A stretch of 64,000 nucleotides of DNA from Pteria penguin (lineage: Eukaryota > Mollusca > Bivalvia > Pterioida > Pteriidae): positions 59,149,739-59,213,738 of the forward strand of contig CM068584.1 of the NCBI GenBank assembly GCA_035048485.1. The letters run 5' to 3'. Below the pieces are notes generated by a model. It was not told the origin of the DNA, did no database searches, and saw nothing but the letters and a program-made list of their open reading frames with translations. Made by a program: the position numbers and the translations under genes. This document shows, piece by piece, positions 20,519 through 31,178 of this stretch; within the stretch, counting starts at the first letter, position 1; every line of letters begins with the position of its first letter.

Positions 20519-22141
20519 TCAAACACAAACATTTTGTTTGAAAATGTCTCTAGTTAAGCGGTGTCGGATATAGTCCCGAAATTGAAATGTTAATTTTTTG
20601 TAGCACTTCTTCCCGATTTTGCTTCTGGGGTGCCTATTGTTTGGCGGATTCCATACTGATGTGAATGGCCTGTCCACATTTTCATTCCAGTGACAAACTG
20701 CAAGATCAACTCGAGCATTGTATTGTTTGTCGCTGAATGAAATCCGTTTATCTTGATATATATTTACAACATTGTTAAAGCTCTCGACATAGAATGTGTC
20801 CTTACCTAATATATAGTCACCAGGATATTTATAAATTGTAGAATTTTTAATAATATCTTTGAGTATTTTTTCTGCTTTTGGATCCGTTATTACTATTCTG
20901 GAAATTTCATAATCCGGCTCTTTACAACCACATGTTGAATGGCAACATGTATGGTTGTTTTTGTAATGTTCAACAATGTTGTCAAGTGACGATCTAAGTG
21001 TAGTTACATCTCCGTTACAGTTCCGAATACTCCAATGGATATGAGTCGCTACTGGCTCTACTTTGTCACTAAGCTGAAACGACCAAGTTTTGCCCTCCAA
21101 GTAAGACGGACCGCTTGCAGCTTTTTAAGAGTTCCCTTTACCGTTTTGATGCAGTGCCACGTATCATTTTGATTTGTTGCTTCAGTCTCTTCACGTACAT
21201 ACTTATTAATTGACAAATTTCTGTCGTGTACATGAACACGGACGGAAACCTCATTCTGCGCCAATTGTTGGTAAATTTTTTCGGTTCCTATTTTTTCATG
21301 TCTCTGCGTCACATGGTCATCATTTTTCGTAATATGCTGACATGAAAGAACCTTGTGTGTTCTATCTCCTAGGGCAACAATGGTTGAATCCTTAGCATTC
21401 TTCCGCCATCCATGGCGTGCATCGGTCATAATGTCTATTTCACCAAGTTCTTCATCGTCATAATGTGCAACCTCCTCAATTATTGCAGTAGACGTAGTAG
21501 ATTCCTCACATTCCTTCTGAATTATCAGGTGATGGGACTGGAAAAACTTCTTCCTGTTCGCTTTCCCGATTTTCCCTATACCAGCGCCATCAACAAATCT
21601 GGTATAATGTGACGGCAACATCCCACTACAGATCAGTCCATGGTTGACGCGGCTGTTCACTAGGTACTCTTTACTTGGCAAGTAAGGTGAAGAGGACCAT
21701 TTGATATTATGTGGTTGTAGTACGTTTTCACATTTTAGATGTGACATAATTACATGTCCGCGTCTTGTTAATTTCTTAATTTTCAATTGTCCGCCACAGT
21801 TGCGTGCATGGACATCCGCAGTTTCCACTAATTTCTCCAACGACTGTTCTGCACATAAACACTTTCTGTTTCATTCCCGTTTTGGATGCCATCACATACG
21901 TTGACCAAGCACAATTACTGTCCTTGGTCCTTTCATTTCCATTACCGTTTTGTTGTTGGTTAAAAAGCCCAAATAAATATTCAAGAGTTTGCACATTTCC
22001 AAAAGGCTTATTTTCACGTCGTGTGAGCTCATTTCTGATATTCTGCATTGTGTCTAAAATGTGTTTTTTCTTTTCATCATCACCAGAAAATTCAATTCGA
22101 AAAGATGGTGTACGCTTTCTAATCTTTGCTGGTGTAGCCAT
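20519..22141 (-). pseudogene. decayed DDE-like transposase, three frames
   Basis: Reads from ATG 22141 down to 20519 in three overlapping frames (22141-21776, 21840-21058, 21100-20519), with shifts near 21840 and 21090. The pieces join without gaps, so frameshifts are likelier than introns. The N-terminal part is basic, with Cys/His residues that could bind DNA. The centre has IMTDARHGWRKN followed by VALGDRTHKVLSCQHITK (first Asp near 21420). HVHDRN carries a second Asp near 21235. The C-terminal part has YVESFNN with a Glu near 20790, then YNARVDLAVCHWNENVDR. The D...D...E order and ESFNN resemble cut-and-paste transposases (Kolobok, IS4 or Mutator-like). I cannot settle the superfamily and saw no terminal inverted repeats. 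A domesticated gene is possible but the frameshifts argue against it. Confidence 0.5.
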
Positions 22142-22812
22142 TATGCCTTAATGAAATATTTTGATTCCATCCATCCTAATAGACCACGCAACTCCAAACT
22201 CAGTGTGGAGGTGGGGTGTTCCAGAGGGGTTGTAGATTTATATTTTAAAACATTGAATCTATTATCAAACTTATTTAGTATCTAACATGAATTTAATCCA
22301 TATTGTTGTTCTTATATGGTTTTTTTACACGAATGCTCTATAAATGTACATATTCGAGTACTAGCATACATATCGCAAAATATTTTCTCCCATAATAACC
22401 CCCACCAGAGCGGTCAACTTTTGGCGGAATTATACAACAGCTAGGGAAAACCCCATGATGGAAGACCTCATGTTGGGAAAGGGGAGGCACGGAAGATGTT
22501 TATAAAGATAAGTTACGTATTCTTTGCTTAATTATTTTTGAAACAAACTATATACAAAGAACAATAATTTTGCACGCATTCTGATCGATTTTCTGGCTTC
22601 AACTTTTTAATTCGTCATATGCATTTCTGTGCATACTTCAAATTAACTAATTTAAAATATAAGCTTTTCCACAAGCTGTTGTAGTTGGTTACCATCAAAA
22701 TATCCAACAGCTTCCAACACCTCTTCTTTTCCATAGAATTAGAAAATATATACTTTTATGACAACCCTCCCAAAACATGCACAGCTGATTATTATATCTT
22801 TTTAACAGTTTT
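22142..22812. other. no gene seen
   Basis: AT-rich sequence between the transposase-like pseudogene and the next repeat. No coding frame or repeat recognised. Confidence 0.5.
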
Positions 22813-24308
22813 AGCTCACCTGAGCCGAAGGTTCAAGTGAGCTATTGTAATCAATCACCGTCCGTCAACTTTTCACATTTTCGACTTCTTCTCCAGAACC
22901 ACTGAACAGAATTTGATGAAACTTGATAAGCATGTAGTACTCATGGTCCCCTACAAGTGTTGTTGTTTTTCGTCCGGATTCATCAACAGGTGGCGCCAAC
23001 ACAGGCAAAAGTAGGTCAAAGAGGGTACCCTCCTTTGACAAACTTCTTCTTCAGACCGGGGGCGTACAGAGACAAACCGAATGCATAGGAATGATCTAAA
23101 GGGATGTGTGAAATGTTGTTATTTTTCGTTCCGTTCCGAAATCAAATTTTTGACGTTTTTTGTACTTGGTAGGGTTAACGGGAGGGGGGGGGGGGGTTTG
23201 GCCATTTTTCACATTTTCAACTTTTTCTACAAAACTGTTTGAAGGATTTTAATAAATCTTGGTAGAAATAAGTCACTTATGATCTGTTGTTTTCGTCTAG
23301 ACCTGTTTACAGGTGGCGCCACCATAGTCAAAAGTAGGTCACAATAGAGTTCCCTCCTTTAACAATATTCTTTTTCATACGGGCTATATACAGAGACAAA
23401 CAGAATGCATAGAAATGATCTAGAGGGATGAGTGAAGATGTATTGTCATTTTGGTTCCCTTCCAAAATCAAATGTTAGAATTTTTTTCGACATTTCTTTG
23501 GACTTGGTGATTTCAATGCAGAAAAGTGACATTTTTCCTAGTTAATTGATAATGATGATTTCTTAATATGGACTATTGTGATCATAATTATGGTAAGGAA
23601 TGTTACCTGGAAAGAATTTTGTCAATATCTCAAGTTTTGGATTTTCTATGAATTTTTTAAGACTTCCAAATGAGGTTGTAAAGGAACAATTCAATAACAT
23701 TTTTCACTTCTGCTGTTATACCACATGAGAGATTTTAATGAAACATGGAATACATGAAGTACTAAAGGTCCTCTATCAGTTTGGTAAATTTCATCCAAAT
23801 TGGTTAACAGATAATGCCACCATTTCTAAAAAGTAGGTCTCACAATGGTACATATACCACTTGGTAATTGAAATATGGAGAGTAGCGGTTCAAATCCAGC
23901 TGTAGTCAACAAATTTTTTTTTCATTTCTTTACACATCTAAATAAGTTTTTAGATGTTTCTCAACACTCAACATATGAAATTAGACAATTTTAAGTTGGA
24001 TCTGGACAATATTTGAAACAATTGTTGTTCATGACCCAGACTTTAAATCACTCAACAAAAGGCCCCACCTAAAGAAAATGACTAACTTGTTGCCCTGAAT
24101 GACATCTTGCAGAGACAACGGAAATGCTTAATATCAAAATCACCTGAATGGATGTGCAAAAAAGTGTTGTTTTTTATTCTAGTCTGAAATAAAATTTGAC
24201 ATATTTTCAACATTTGTGTTGACTTAGTCACAGTAATGCAAAAATAAATGAATTCTTCCTTTATGCATGACTGATCATCTAGGTACTCAGGTGAGCGATA
24301 TAGGCCCT
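22813..24308 (+). mobile_element. interspersed repeat copy 1 with GCTCACCTGAG ends
   Basis: It starts with a fold-back AGCTCACCTGAGCC...TGAGCT (22813-22844) and ends with ACTCAGGTGAGCGATATAGGCC near 24285-24308. The ends thus share inverted GCTCACCTGAG. The interior has no intact ORF. The same element, longer and inverted, lies at 47643-50214. This looks like a non-autonomous DNA element; a Helitron-like origin is possible because the hairpin abuts CTAA, but this is not established. Confidence 0.65.
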
Positions 24309-24360
24309 GAATTTCCTTGAATACATATACGATATTCTTGTCCTTTTAATCAAATTTGCC

Positions 24361-24363
<3 letters not shown>

Positions 24364-24392
<29 letters not shown>
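24364..24392. repeat. poly(C) run
   Basis: 29 consecutive C residues. The length may be affected by polymerase or assembly slippage. Confidence 0.9.
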
Positions 24393-24591
24393 TTTAGAAT
24401 CAAATGGTCGTCCCCCAAAATATGTACATGCATGTACTATAGCAGCTGAAATTTCACTGACCCCGATGGTAAATCTCTACACTACTCCTTTTCAGTAAAA
24501 CGAAAGCTCATCTATTTGATCATGATTTTATCAATATATTATAACCTTTGATCATATACTAGTACATGGCATATTTAATATTCATGTAGCT

Positions 24592-24597
24592 TTTATT
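24592..24597 (-). terminator. candidate polyadenylation signal of the BEN gene
   Basis: AATAAA on the minus strand, about 107 nt downstream of the stop of the BEN-domain exon. Confidence 0.5.
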
Positions 24598-24703
24598 TGA
24601 TTATAATTTCATCAATATAAATATATCACATTTCAATTATACGTGTATCATGTCACACTCATAGACGAAACTTCTCATCACACATGTAACTTCACATAAC
24701 ACG

Positions 24704-25423
24704 TCACGTTAAATTCACAGGCGTATGAAGATGTCCTCTGTGTCCGGCTCCAGGTCTACTTAGTCGGCGCAGATCTTTCTTCTTTTCTACTGGACGCCGA
24801 AGTCGTTCGTTCACTGGGTTTACAACCATCATTTTCCATGCTTGAATTTCTTTGACTTCCGGACAATGTTGGCACACGTATTTCCTTAAGTACCCCTTTC
24901 TCTTCTCGTCTAGTCCTTTTTTATTCTTGACACCACCGCCGTTGTAACTATATCCAAATCTTAGATTTTCCTCGCCAAATAACTCGGGGAACAGTCTTTC
25001 TACCACTCGGACCGCAAAGTTTCCCGGATTTAACAACCTTTTCATTTCGAGCAGTGTGGAAGTAGCGATATTGTACGGGTTGTTCTCCTGGTCTTCCTCA
25101 ATCGTGGTAATATCAACTAAAGCACTAGCAGGCACTGACGTTGGATGATTTAGCGTCGTGAGATGTTGGATCTGTTCTTGCACAACCTGTAGCTGTACCG
25201 CCTGCGATGAAACCTTGGCATCTAATTTCCTCAACAATGTCACTGATTCACTCAACATCTTCGTTAGCACAGTGTTCTTGGTAACAAGAGACTTCACGAG
25301 GCCAAGAATTGCGTCGGTTCGGTCGACCACTAACGGCGACGATGATGTTACCACTGGCGTCGTTGGTAGTCCCTGCAGGGTTGTCGACGCAGACGACACA
25401 AACGTTGTAGGACGGGACAACAC
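24704..25423 (-). CDS. BEN-domain exon (3' part of a spliced gene)
   Basis: BEN domains bind DNA and mediate protein contacts in chromatin regulators and some mobile-element proteins. The frame ends at the stop at 24704. Its 5' end is not fixed: 25423 is GTG, the frame stays open a little further to a TGA near 25462, and an upstream exon is expected. The first third is Ser/Thr-rich, then comes a predicted coiled coil (KMLSESVTLLRKLDAK and VQEQIQHL). The BEN domain lies in the C-terminal half: LLEMKRLLNPGNFAVRVVER, LFPELFGEENL, KGLDEKRKGYLRKYV and VNPVNERLRR match the helix pattern and the closing Asn-Glu-Arg. An Asp-rich segment in another frame at 25490-25560 may be part of the same gene or a frameshift. 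The minus-strand exons at 26105-26308, 29252-29449 and 31179-31292 are likely upstream exons. Confidence 0.6.
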   Translation of the reverse strand: MLSRPTTFVSSASTTLQGLPTTPVVTSSSPLVVDRTDAILGLVKSLVTKNTVLTKMLSESVTLLRKLDAKVSSQAVQLQVVQEQIQHLTTLNHPTSVPASALVDITTIEEDQENNPYNIATSTLLEMKRLLNPGNFAVRVVERLFPELFGEENLRFGYSYNGGGVKNKKGLDEKRKGYLRKYVCQHCPEVKEIQAWKMMVVNPVNERLRRPVEKKKDLRRLSRPGAGHRGHLHTPVNLT

Positions 25424-25489
25424 AGTTGAGGTACGAGAGACAATAGCAGTACCGGTTGTTCAATGGAGTACTAGTAGGGCGGAATAGCT

Positions 25490-25590
25490 ATGCCCGTGTT
25501 GTCTTCATCATCGTCATCATGAAAAGTGAAGACATCGTCGTTGTCATCGTCGTCATCGTCAGAAGGAGGCTAGTGGTTTAGAAACCTGTA
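25490..25590 (-). other. Asp-rich open segment after a candidate splice acceptor
   Basis: A clean acceptor (TTTTCTCTTTTACAG) ends at 25586. The downstream GACGAT-rich run encodes an acidic stretch. All frames from the acceptor hit a stop before joining the BEN frame, so either the exon border differs or the gene is damaged. Confidence 0.3.
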
Positions 25591-25684
25591 AAAGAGAAAA
25601 TAATTTGTAATTTAATACAGCCTAAGTTATTTTCTAGAGTAAGCCTTTTTTGCTTTTTAAAACTTCAATAAACTATAACCAAAC

Positions 25685-25905
25685 ATATATCCCGTCACTA
25701 TATAACTGAATTATCGCTGAACTTATGTTCACAGTGACGTTAAACCTCAACTAACCAAACTTTTATCCCGTCACTATATAGCTGAATTATTGCTGAACTT
25801 CTGTTCACAGTGACGCTATTGGTACAAGCTTGTTCAAAATGGAAGTGTAATCATGACAGAAGGTCTGAAAACTTTATTCCACTATATAACTGAAATATTA
25901 TTTAA
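25685..25905. repeat. degenerate SINE-core-like repeats
   Basis: CCCGTCACTATATAACTGAATTATCGCTGAAC near 25690 recurs near 25768, with a third weaker match at 25880 (ACTATATAACTGAAATATT) and another at 26068. They resemble the ACTGAAATATTG core of the SINEs at 14428 and 62560 but lack tRNA heads. Confidence 0.45.
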
Positions 25906-26104
25906 CATACATGTAACTAACTCCGTACGCACCCCACAATTTCAGTTAAGGAGTACTTTTAGTATTTATACAGGTCTCGTACTTTCTAATTTTTCATTAG
26001 ATTTTAATTTAAAATGAGCAGGTGATAATGTTTTATCCGGTCAGTCCGAAAAATTATATATATATATACTATATAGCTGAAATATTGCCGGTCGTGGTAC
26101 TAAA

Positions 26105-26308
26105 CTACAAGACCAATTTGCGAAGTAAATATGCAAATTTGTACTGTATCTTAGCGGCAAGTGTGCGTCTCTGCTGTCGTGGCTGGGGTGGAGCTGGGAC
26201 AGGTGGTGGTACTGGCGACGGGCTAGACCCCGGTCGTGTAGGCGGGGTAGGTGACCGGGGTTCAGGTGATGACGACTCTGTGGCATTGCTTGGTGTCTCA
26301 AGCTCTGT
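26105..26308 (-). CDS. Pro/Ser-rich exon of the minus-strand BEN-type gene
   Basis: An acceptor TTTATTTCACAG ends at 26309 and the exon starts ACAGAGCTTGAG in phase 0, matching the phase-0 donor of the exon at 29252-29449. The translation is a disordered Ser/Pro-rich linker (TELETPSNATESSSPEPRSP, then PPVPAPPQPRQQRR). It may end at the TAG at 26105-26107. Alternatively it splices to the BEN exon through a weak GTACAA donor near 26144. No domain of its own. The join to 24704-25423 is inference. Confidence 0.5.
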   Translation of the reverse strand, partial: TELETPSNATESSSPEPRSPTPPTRPGSSPSPVPPPVPAPPQPRQQRRTLAAKIQYKFAYLLRKLVL

Positions 26309-26787
26309 CTGTGAAATAAATAAGAATAAGAATTTAAACGTCATACAGAAAGATCCGTCACAAAGATACAGGAGTAATCCCAAGGTGTTTTATTTTTATT
26401 TTGAAAAAATTATTTCCTTTATTTACGTTTTTATTAATTCGGTATTATTGACCGATTTCTTGGTTACTTTCATGTATGCATGTAGTTATATCATTATAGA
26501 TCATCATTTCTTGGTTTATTTAGATTTTATTTTATTTTATTTTATTTTTTATTTACCGGTGATTGCCACCGTGAAATTGACAGGTCGGCGGTTGTGGGCT
26601 TGTATGGGGGGAAAAGGTAGGTTAAGTAATATTCATAATTGGTTAATTAGTGTGGAGATGCTTTGTGAAGCCATATAGGACATGATTACTTGATTGAACA
26701 AAAGACAGGATGTAGCGAGGGGAATGGCAAGGGTGATCTGCCAGAAATTGTTATTTTGCAAGTTATTCTGCGGCCAGCTTTTGCAAC

Positions 26788-27903
26788 ATGAAGACCATCG
26801 ACACCGAAGCTCAGCTGATGATAAAAGAATTGGACGGCAAAGGTTTTAAATGTTCGGAAATCATGCACAGTTTAAGGCAAAAGAACTTTAATATTTCGTG
26901 GAAGTCTGTTAAGCGATATGTAACGAAATCGCGTGACGGAAGCCTTGATGTAGACGCTTTTCAAGAGTTAGACAACGTTGTGACTTTCAAGAGTATAAAT
27001 GAAAAACACCGGGATGTAATGCGGTCAGCATACGCAAAGGACCCATCGCTATCTAGTGCCGATATTCAGCGGACGTTGCAAGAAAATTATGTCAACGTTT
27101 CTCGGACGACGACAAGGAGAGCCATAATGGTATCAGGACTTACGAGTTCCAGTCCGCGGTATTGCCAAGTTGTGAGGGACGTAAATAAACTGAAGAGAGT
27201 CGCTTTTTGTGAAAAGCTAATTGCCAATGACGACAAAATGGACGACGTAATATTTTCTGATGAATGCACAGTGCAGCTACACCACAACAAAGTGCTGGTG
27301 TATCGACTTGCAGGCGCGAGCGCCCCGTATATGCCCAAACCGAAGCACCCGTTGAAATTACACGTATGGGCGGCAATAAGTAAACGTGGTGCAACTCATA
27401 TACTTATATTCGACGGGATAATGCGCAAAGAGTTTTTCGTATCGGAAATACTGGAAGGAACACTATTGCCGTTCGTTAGAACTAAGTTTCCAGACCAACA
27501 CCGCTTTATGCAGGACAATGATCTTAAACATAAGTCGAGACTTGCGAAAGGATTTATGGAGGAGAACAATATAAATTGGTGGTGCGAGTGGCCGTCAGAA
27601 TCATGTGACCTTAATCCCATCGAGATGGTTTGGCACAAACTTAAGACATTTGTGGGAAAACAAAGTCCAAACACGAAGGACGACCTGGTCCGTGGAATAC
27701 ACGAGTTCTGGGCTACCATGACAAGGGAGAAGTGCATCGCCTACATCGAACACATCTACAAGGTCGTACCAGTGTGTGTATTTGTGGAAGGCAAACCGAC
27801 ATGTGACTTGCCGAACAGAATTTTCAGGCAGCCTTCGCGCGGAAAAGGTATTGGCTATTTTCATGTGAAACGCCGGAGGTCTAACAACGTGCCCTCGAGT
27901 TGA
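26788..27903 (+). CDS. Tc1/mariner transposase, intact
   Basis: A 371-residue cut-and-paste transposase that would bind the element ends and move it by DNA cleavage and strand transfer at TA sites. It starts at ATG 26788 and is uninterrupted to the stop at 27903. Residues 1-110 form a bipartite helix-turn-helix region (IKELDGKGFKCSEI and SADIQRTLQENYVNVSR). The catalytic domain has FSDEC (first Asp, about residue 157), QDND (second Asp, about residue 248) and LNPIEMVWHKLK (Glu). I count 35 residues between the second Asp and the Glu, so DD35E rather than DD34E. The C-terminal tail is basic. It lies antisense inside the intron between the exons at 26105-26308 and 29252-29449. I found no convincing terminal inverted repeats, so this is either an old copy with decayed ends or a domesticated gene. 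It is the only intact transposase in the window. Confidence 0.85.
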   Translation: MKTIDTEAQLMIKELDGKGFKCSEIMHSLRQKNFNISWKSVKRYVTKSRDGSLDVDAFQELDNVVTFKSINEKHRDVMRSAYAKDPSLSSADIQRTLQENYVNVSRTTTRRAIMVSGLTSSSPRYCQVVRDVNKLKRVAFCEKLIANDDKMDDVIFSDECTVQLHHNKVLVYRLAGASAPYMPKPKHPLKLHVWAAISKRGATHILIFDGIMRKEFFVSEILEGTLLPFVRTKFPDQHRFMQDNDLKHKSRLAKGFMEENNINWWCEWPSESCDLNPIEMVWHKLKTFVGKQSPNTKDDLVRGIHEFWATMTREKCIAYIEHIYKVVPVCVFVEGKPTCDLPNRIFRQPSRGKGIGYFHVKRRRSNNVPSS

Positions 27904-28207
27904 CCGCCAGAATCGATTCGTGAGTTTCGGACGTGACTATTCCTAATGTGGGCATGAAAGTTAATGCAAATTAATTATAATTTTGCGAGTGCAGTGTACT
28001 CTGTGGACTTTTTAAAAAATAATTCTTAAACGTTGCAATTTGTGGATATGAAAATGGACACTAAATAATAATAATTCAAGAAAAAATCAGTGTACTTTAA
28101 CACCGTAAAATTATGATTGTTGAAATTGGCAAAATTAAAGCAATGTTGTAACCTACTACTTTGTATTTTCATTTGTTTGAAGATACTGGGGCTTATTTAT
28201 TGATTTT

Positions 28208-28386
28208 GATACCAGCATGCAATTTCACAAAAACGGTTTTCCTTATATAAGCTTCCCATATTTTACAATAATAATACAATATTTGTCTTGTATTTTATTG
28301 TTTATATTCAAATTCTATCGATACAGAATTCACAAAAATACTTTAAATTTTACTACTTTTTTGTGAAATTGCTTGCATGGTGATAT
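28208..28386. mobile_element. MITE of about 180 bp
   Basis: Left end GATACCAGCATGCAATTTCACAAAAA (in part, 28208-28233) is the inverted match of the right end (TTTTTGTGAAATTGC, TTGCATGGTGATATC, about 28358-28386), with a 4-bp length difference. The interior is AT-rich and non-coding. Confidence 0.7.
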
Positions 28387-28425
28387 CTACATGTGCATGT
28401 ACAGAGATCACTGTCCGCCCATTAT

Positions 28426-28580
28426 TATACCCCGCTAATAAAGTTGTAGGGGTTATACTGGTTTCACCATGTCTGTCCATGCGTCCATGTGCCTGTCTGT
28501 CTAGTATCCATTTTAATCCAACTTTATTATACCGAAAACCGACTATAGGATGAAAGGCATGGCTTTATCGTAACAAAAAT
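28426..28580. repeat. CCCCGCTAATAAAGTT-type interspersed repeat fragment
   Basis: CCCCGCTAATAAAGTTG, GGGGTTATACTGGTTTCACC and a GTCTGTCCATGCGTCC run resemble a widespread invertebrate repeat. The call is from memory of such sequences only. Confidence 0.35.
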
Positions 28581-28767
28581 AACCATTTACGACAAATTAT
28601 GACAAATTTTGATATATTGTCATAATTTCATTGTTCATATAATGAAGGCAAATACCCCCCCCCCCCCTCCAAAAATGAAAATCGGCTACTTGTTATAATT
28701 ATCATTAGCAATATTGAAACCATGTCTTCAGCCTACTGATTTGAATTTCAAGTCTCGTACAGTCTTT

Positions 28768-28966
28768 TTAGCCGTTCCGGATCGTTAGGAGTTCCTGATT
28801 CGGGCAATATTTTTACATTTAGAATATCTTTTTCGGTTTTCTTTTGATCTTGTTCACTATTAAAAGAAAACCGAAATAGATATTCTTTCACAAAGACACA
28901 AGTTTACATTTTCAAATTCACGGAAATTGGCTGAATCCGAAACCCCAAACGATTAGGAACGGCTTA
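28768..28966. mobile_element. fold-back MITE of about 200 bp
   Basis: Outer arms AGCCGTTCC...ATCGTT (28770 on) and AACGAT...GGAACGGCT (to 28964) are inverted repeats. Inner arms GAATATCT..TTCGGTTTTC and GAAAACCGAA..AGATATTC also pair, so nearly the whole element folds on itself. Flanks are T-rich with TTA at both borders. Confidence 0.75.
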
Positions 28967-29251
28967 AATGATTGTTCTGATCTTGTGAGAGGAATTCCCG
29001 CACCAGGTCACTATATAGGGGAAATATCGTTGAAACAAACAAGTTGCACTTGTGTTTGTAAATGGCTATGCTCCCAAATGCAACGAAGTCTGCAGAAAAA
29101 AATTTTGTTTCACTCATATAGCAACTTAGAGACGAGAGATAACCAATCTCTGAAAACATCGTTGCGAGCCGGGGGTTGAACCTAGAACCTCTCCCATGTT
29201 CCCTAGAACCTCTCCCGTGTTCAATTCATTGACAAGAATGAAAAATTATAC

Positions 29252-29449
29252 CTCAGCGTCGTCCGTCCGCTGCCGCTTAGCTGGTGGAGGTGATGTAGAT
29301 GAACGTGGTTGGGGATTGGTGGCCGTCTCGGTATTACGTCTCTGGAGGTGGGCCCGCATCTCTTTCTCATCACCACTGGCTAGGACAACGGCAGTGTAAA
29401 CCTGGTTGGAACGCCCCCACTGAACCTCATACAACCCGCCTGTGACAAC
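29252..29449 (-). CDS. internal exon of the minus-strand BEN-type gene
   Basis: Exactly 198 nt (66 codons) bounded by a strong acceptor (CTTTTTCTTTGTCAG) and a GAG/GTATAA donor, phase 0 at both ends. The translation begins VVTGGLYEVQWGRSNQ, then YTAVVLASGDEKEMRAHLQR, then a Ser/Pro linker and a basic patch (PPPAKRQR) that may be a nuclear localisation signal. The Tyr-Glu-Val-x-Trp segment resembles the small N-terminal beta-domain of other BEN proteins; that is inference. Upstream and downstream exons match in phase. Confidence 0.65.
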
Positions 29450-29901
29450 CTGACAAAGAAAAAGTCCTATTAGATGCTATATCTCTGATCTCATTCTGTT
29501 GCGCGGGGATAATGTTATTAAATCAATTTCTCAAACCCCGATTAGTATTTTATATTTTAATTAAAGTAAGAATATTAATTGAATAAATAAAATGAATTAA
29601 AAAAAATTAAATACATAAATTAACTAACTGCAAAATTATTTGATTTCAAATTAATGAAACCAAGTCATAAGGATGTGTTTGTAAACACGTATGCCCCGAC
29701 AGAAAAAAACAAACAAAAAAAAAAACAGCGCCATTCTAGTATGAAGGGCAAGGTCGGTGACCTACACGTCCTTTAAAGTGATTTCGTGAACACCAATTAT
29801 ACAACAATGTGGTCACAAATGAACAAACGGACGACGGAGTATTGCATGAGCTAGACAGTAGAGCTGAAAACGAAGCGTAATGATTTCATAAAATAAAACA
29901 T

Positions 29902-30328
29902 GCACCCTTACAATGAGATACCTCGCTATTTGCTAGGGTATCATAGATTTTATTTTTTTCACACCGGGACTCAGGCGTTGATTGGCGCCTTCGTTATTCC
30001 CAGTCTTTATTGACATACATGCAAACTATCTCTCTAATTAATACACAATATTTGACACAAGCGTCATAGTAATGAATCAACCTGAATTTGATAAACTCTT
30101 AATTCAAGGTTATTATACTGGACTACATGTGCATCATATAGTACTTTTGGGAGGGATGACGGGTTTGTGTGCGTAGGTTTTTTTTTCTCACACACACCCT
30201 TACAATGAGATACCTCGCTATTTGCTGGGGTATCATATATTTTTTTTTTCACACCGGGACTCAGGCGTTGATTGGCGCCTTCGTTATTCCCAGTCTTTAT
30301 TGACATACACGCAAACTATCTCTCTAAG
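29902..30328. repeat. two near-identical 130-bp direct repeats, 291 bp apart
   Basis: 29902-30036 and 30194-30328 share ACCCTTACAATGAGATACC, a GGCGTTGATTGGCGCCTTCG palindrome-like core and AAACTATCTCTCTA, with only a few differences. Confidence 0.85.
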
Positions 30329-31178
30329 CACAGCAATGACAAGTCCAGAAAACTGAGTGGACGGACTGACAGACTGATGGACGGACGGACAAACCTACTC
30401 ACTTTATGGTAAACTGGCCAATGATTGGTGGTTTCATTTCAATGCCCGCCAGAGGGGCGTTGTGTCCAAGGAAGTTGACAGTTCGATTAACAGCATAAAG
30501 ATAGGATTTAATAAGCAATATTATGTTAAAGTATTAAACCTTCCTATGATATCAACGATTGAGGAAAGAAAATTAGTTGTTCAAGCAAAATTATTCAGTT
30601 GCAAAGTATATAACCAGTCATTTCACAAAAAACATTCTTACACAACAATTCAACCATTCAACTAAAACCTACCTATACCTGCATGTACTGTCTAAAAGTT
30701 GTTTTCATTCTATACATAAAACTCTGATTGACGTGATTTTGATCAAATTAATTTTAATGCAATTGTTTTTCTCTTTCGACCTCCAATAACCAAGTAGATA
30801 AGTGAATGACTTGTTATGTATGGTTGGCGATGCACGTTTTAAATTTTTTAAGTAAGTTTATCGTAACAATTTTGAATTGAAATCACGTTTTGGAAGCACG
30901 TAAAAAGACCCGTATCCGTCCGTGACTTGGATATCCTACGATACAGTGCATGTAGGTCACATCTTCTACATACCTGTACATCTACATGTATGTCACATAC
31001 ATGACTGAAATATTGTCGATCTTCGCTAGGCAACGTTGAAACAAACTAAATAAAAAATATAGATCGGGAAATTTTGCATTTCTCATTTCGATACTTATAC
31101 ACATGATAGCCTACAGTAAGACTGGTGACGGAAAAAGTGAAACTGTGAATAAAAAGAGTATGGATAAAATATACTCAC
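30329..31178. other. intronic interval without further genes
   Basis: Contains a short GACGGACGGAC simple repeat near 30380 and a SINE-core-like ACATGACTGAAATATTGTCG at 30998. Otherwise nothing recognised. Confidence 0.45.

Noticed and set aside
22813..24308. Helitron with typical CTRR 3' end
   Set aside because: The hairpin directly abuts the end instead of lying about 10 bp inside, inverted ends are present, and no Rep/helicase is seen. Left as unclassified.
26022..26678. 218-codon plus-strand open frame
   Set aside because: It is the antisense shadow of the Pro/Ser-rich exon at 26105-26308 plus low-complexity AT-rich sequence.
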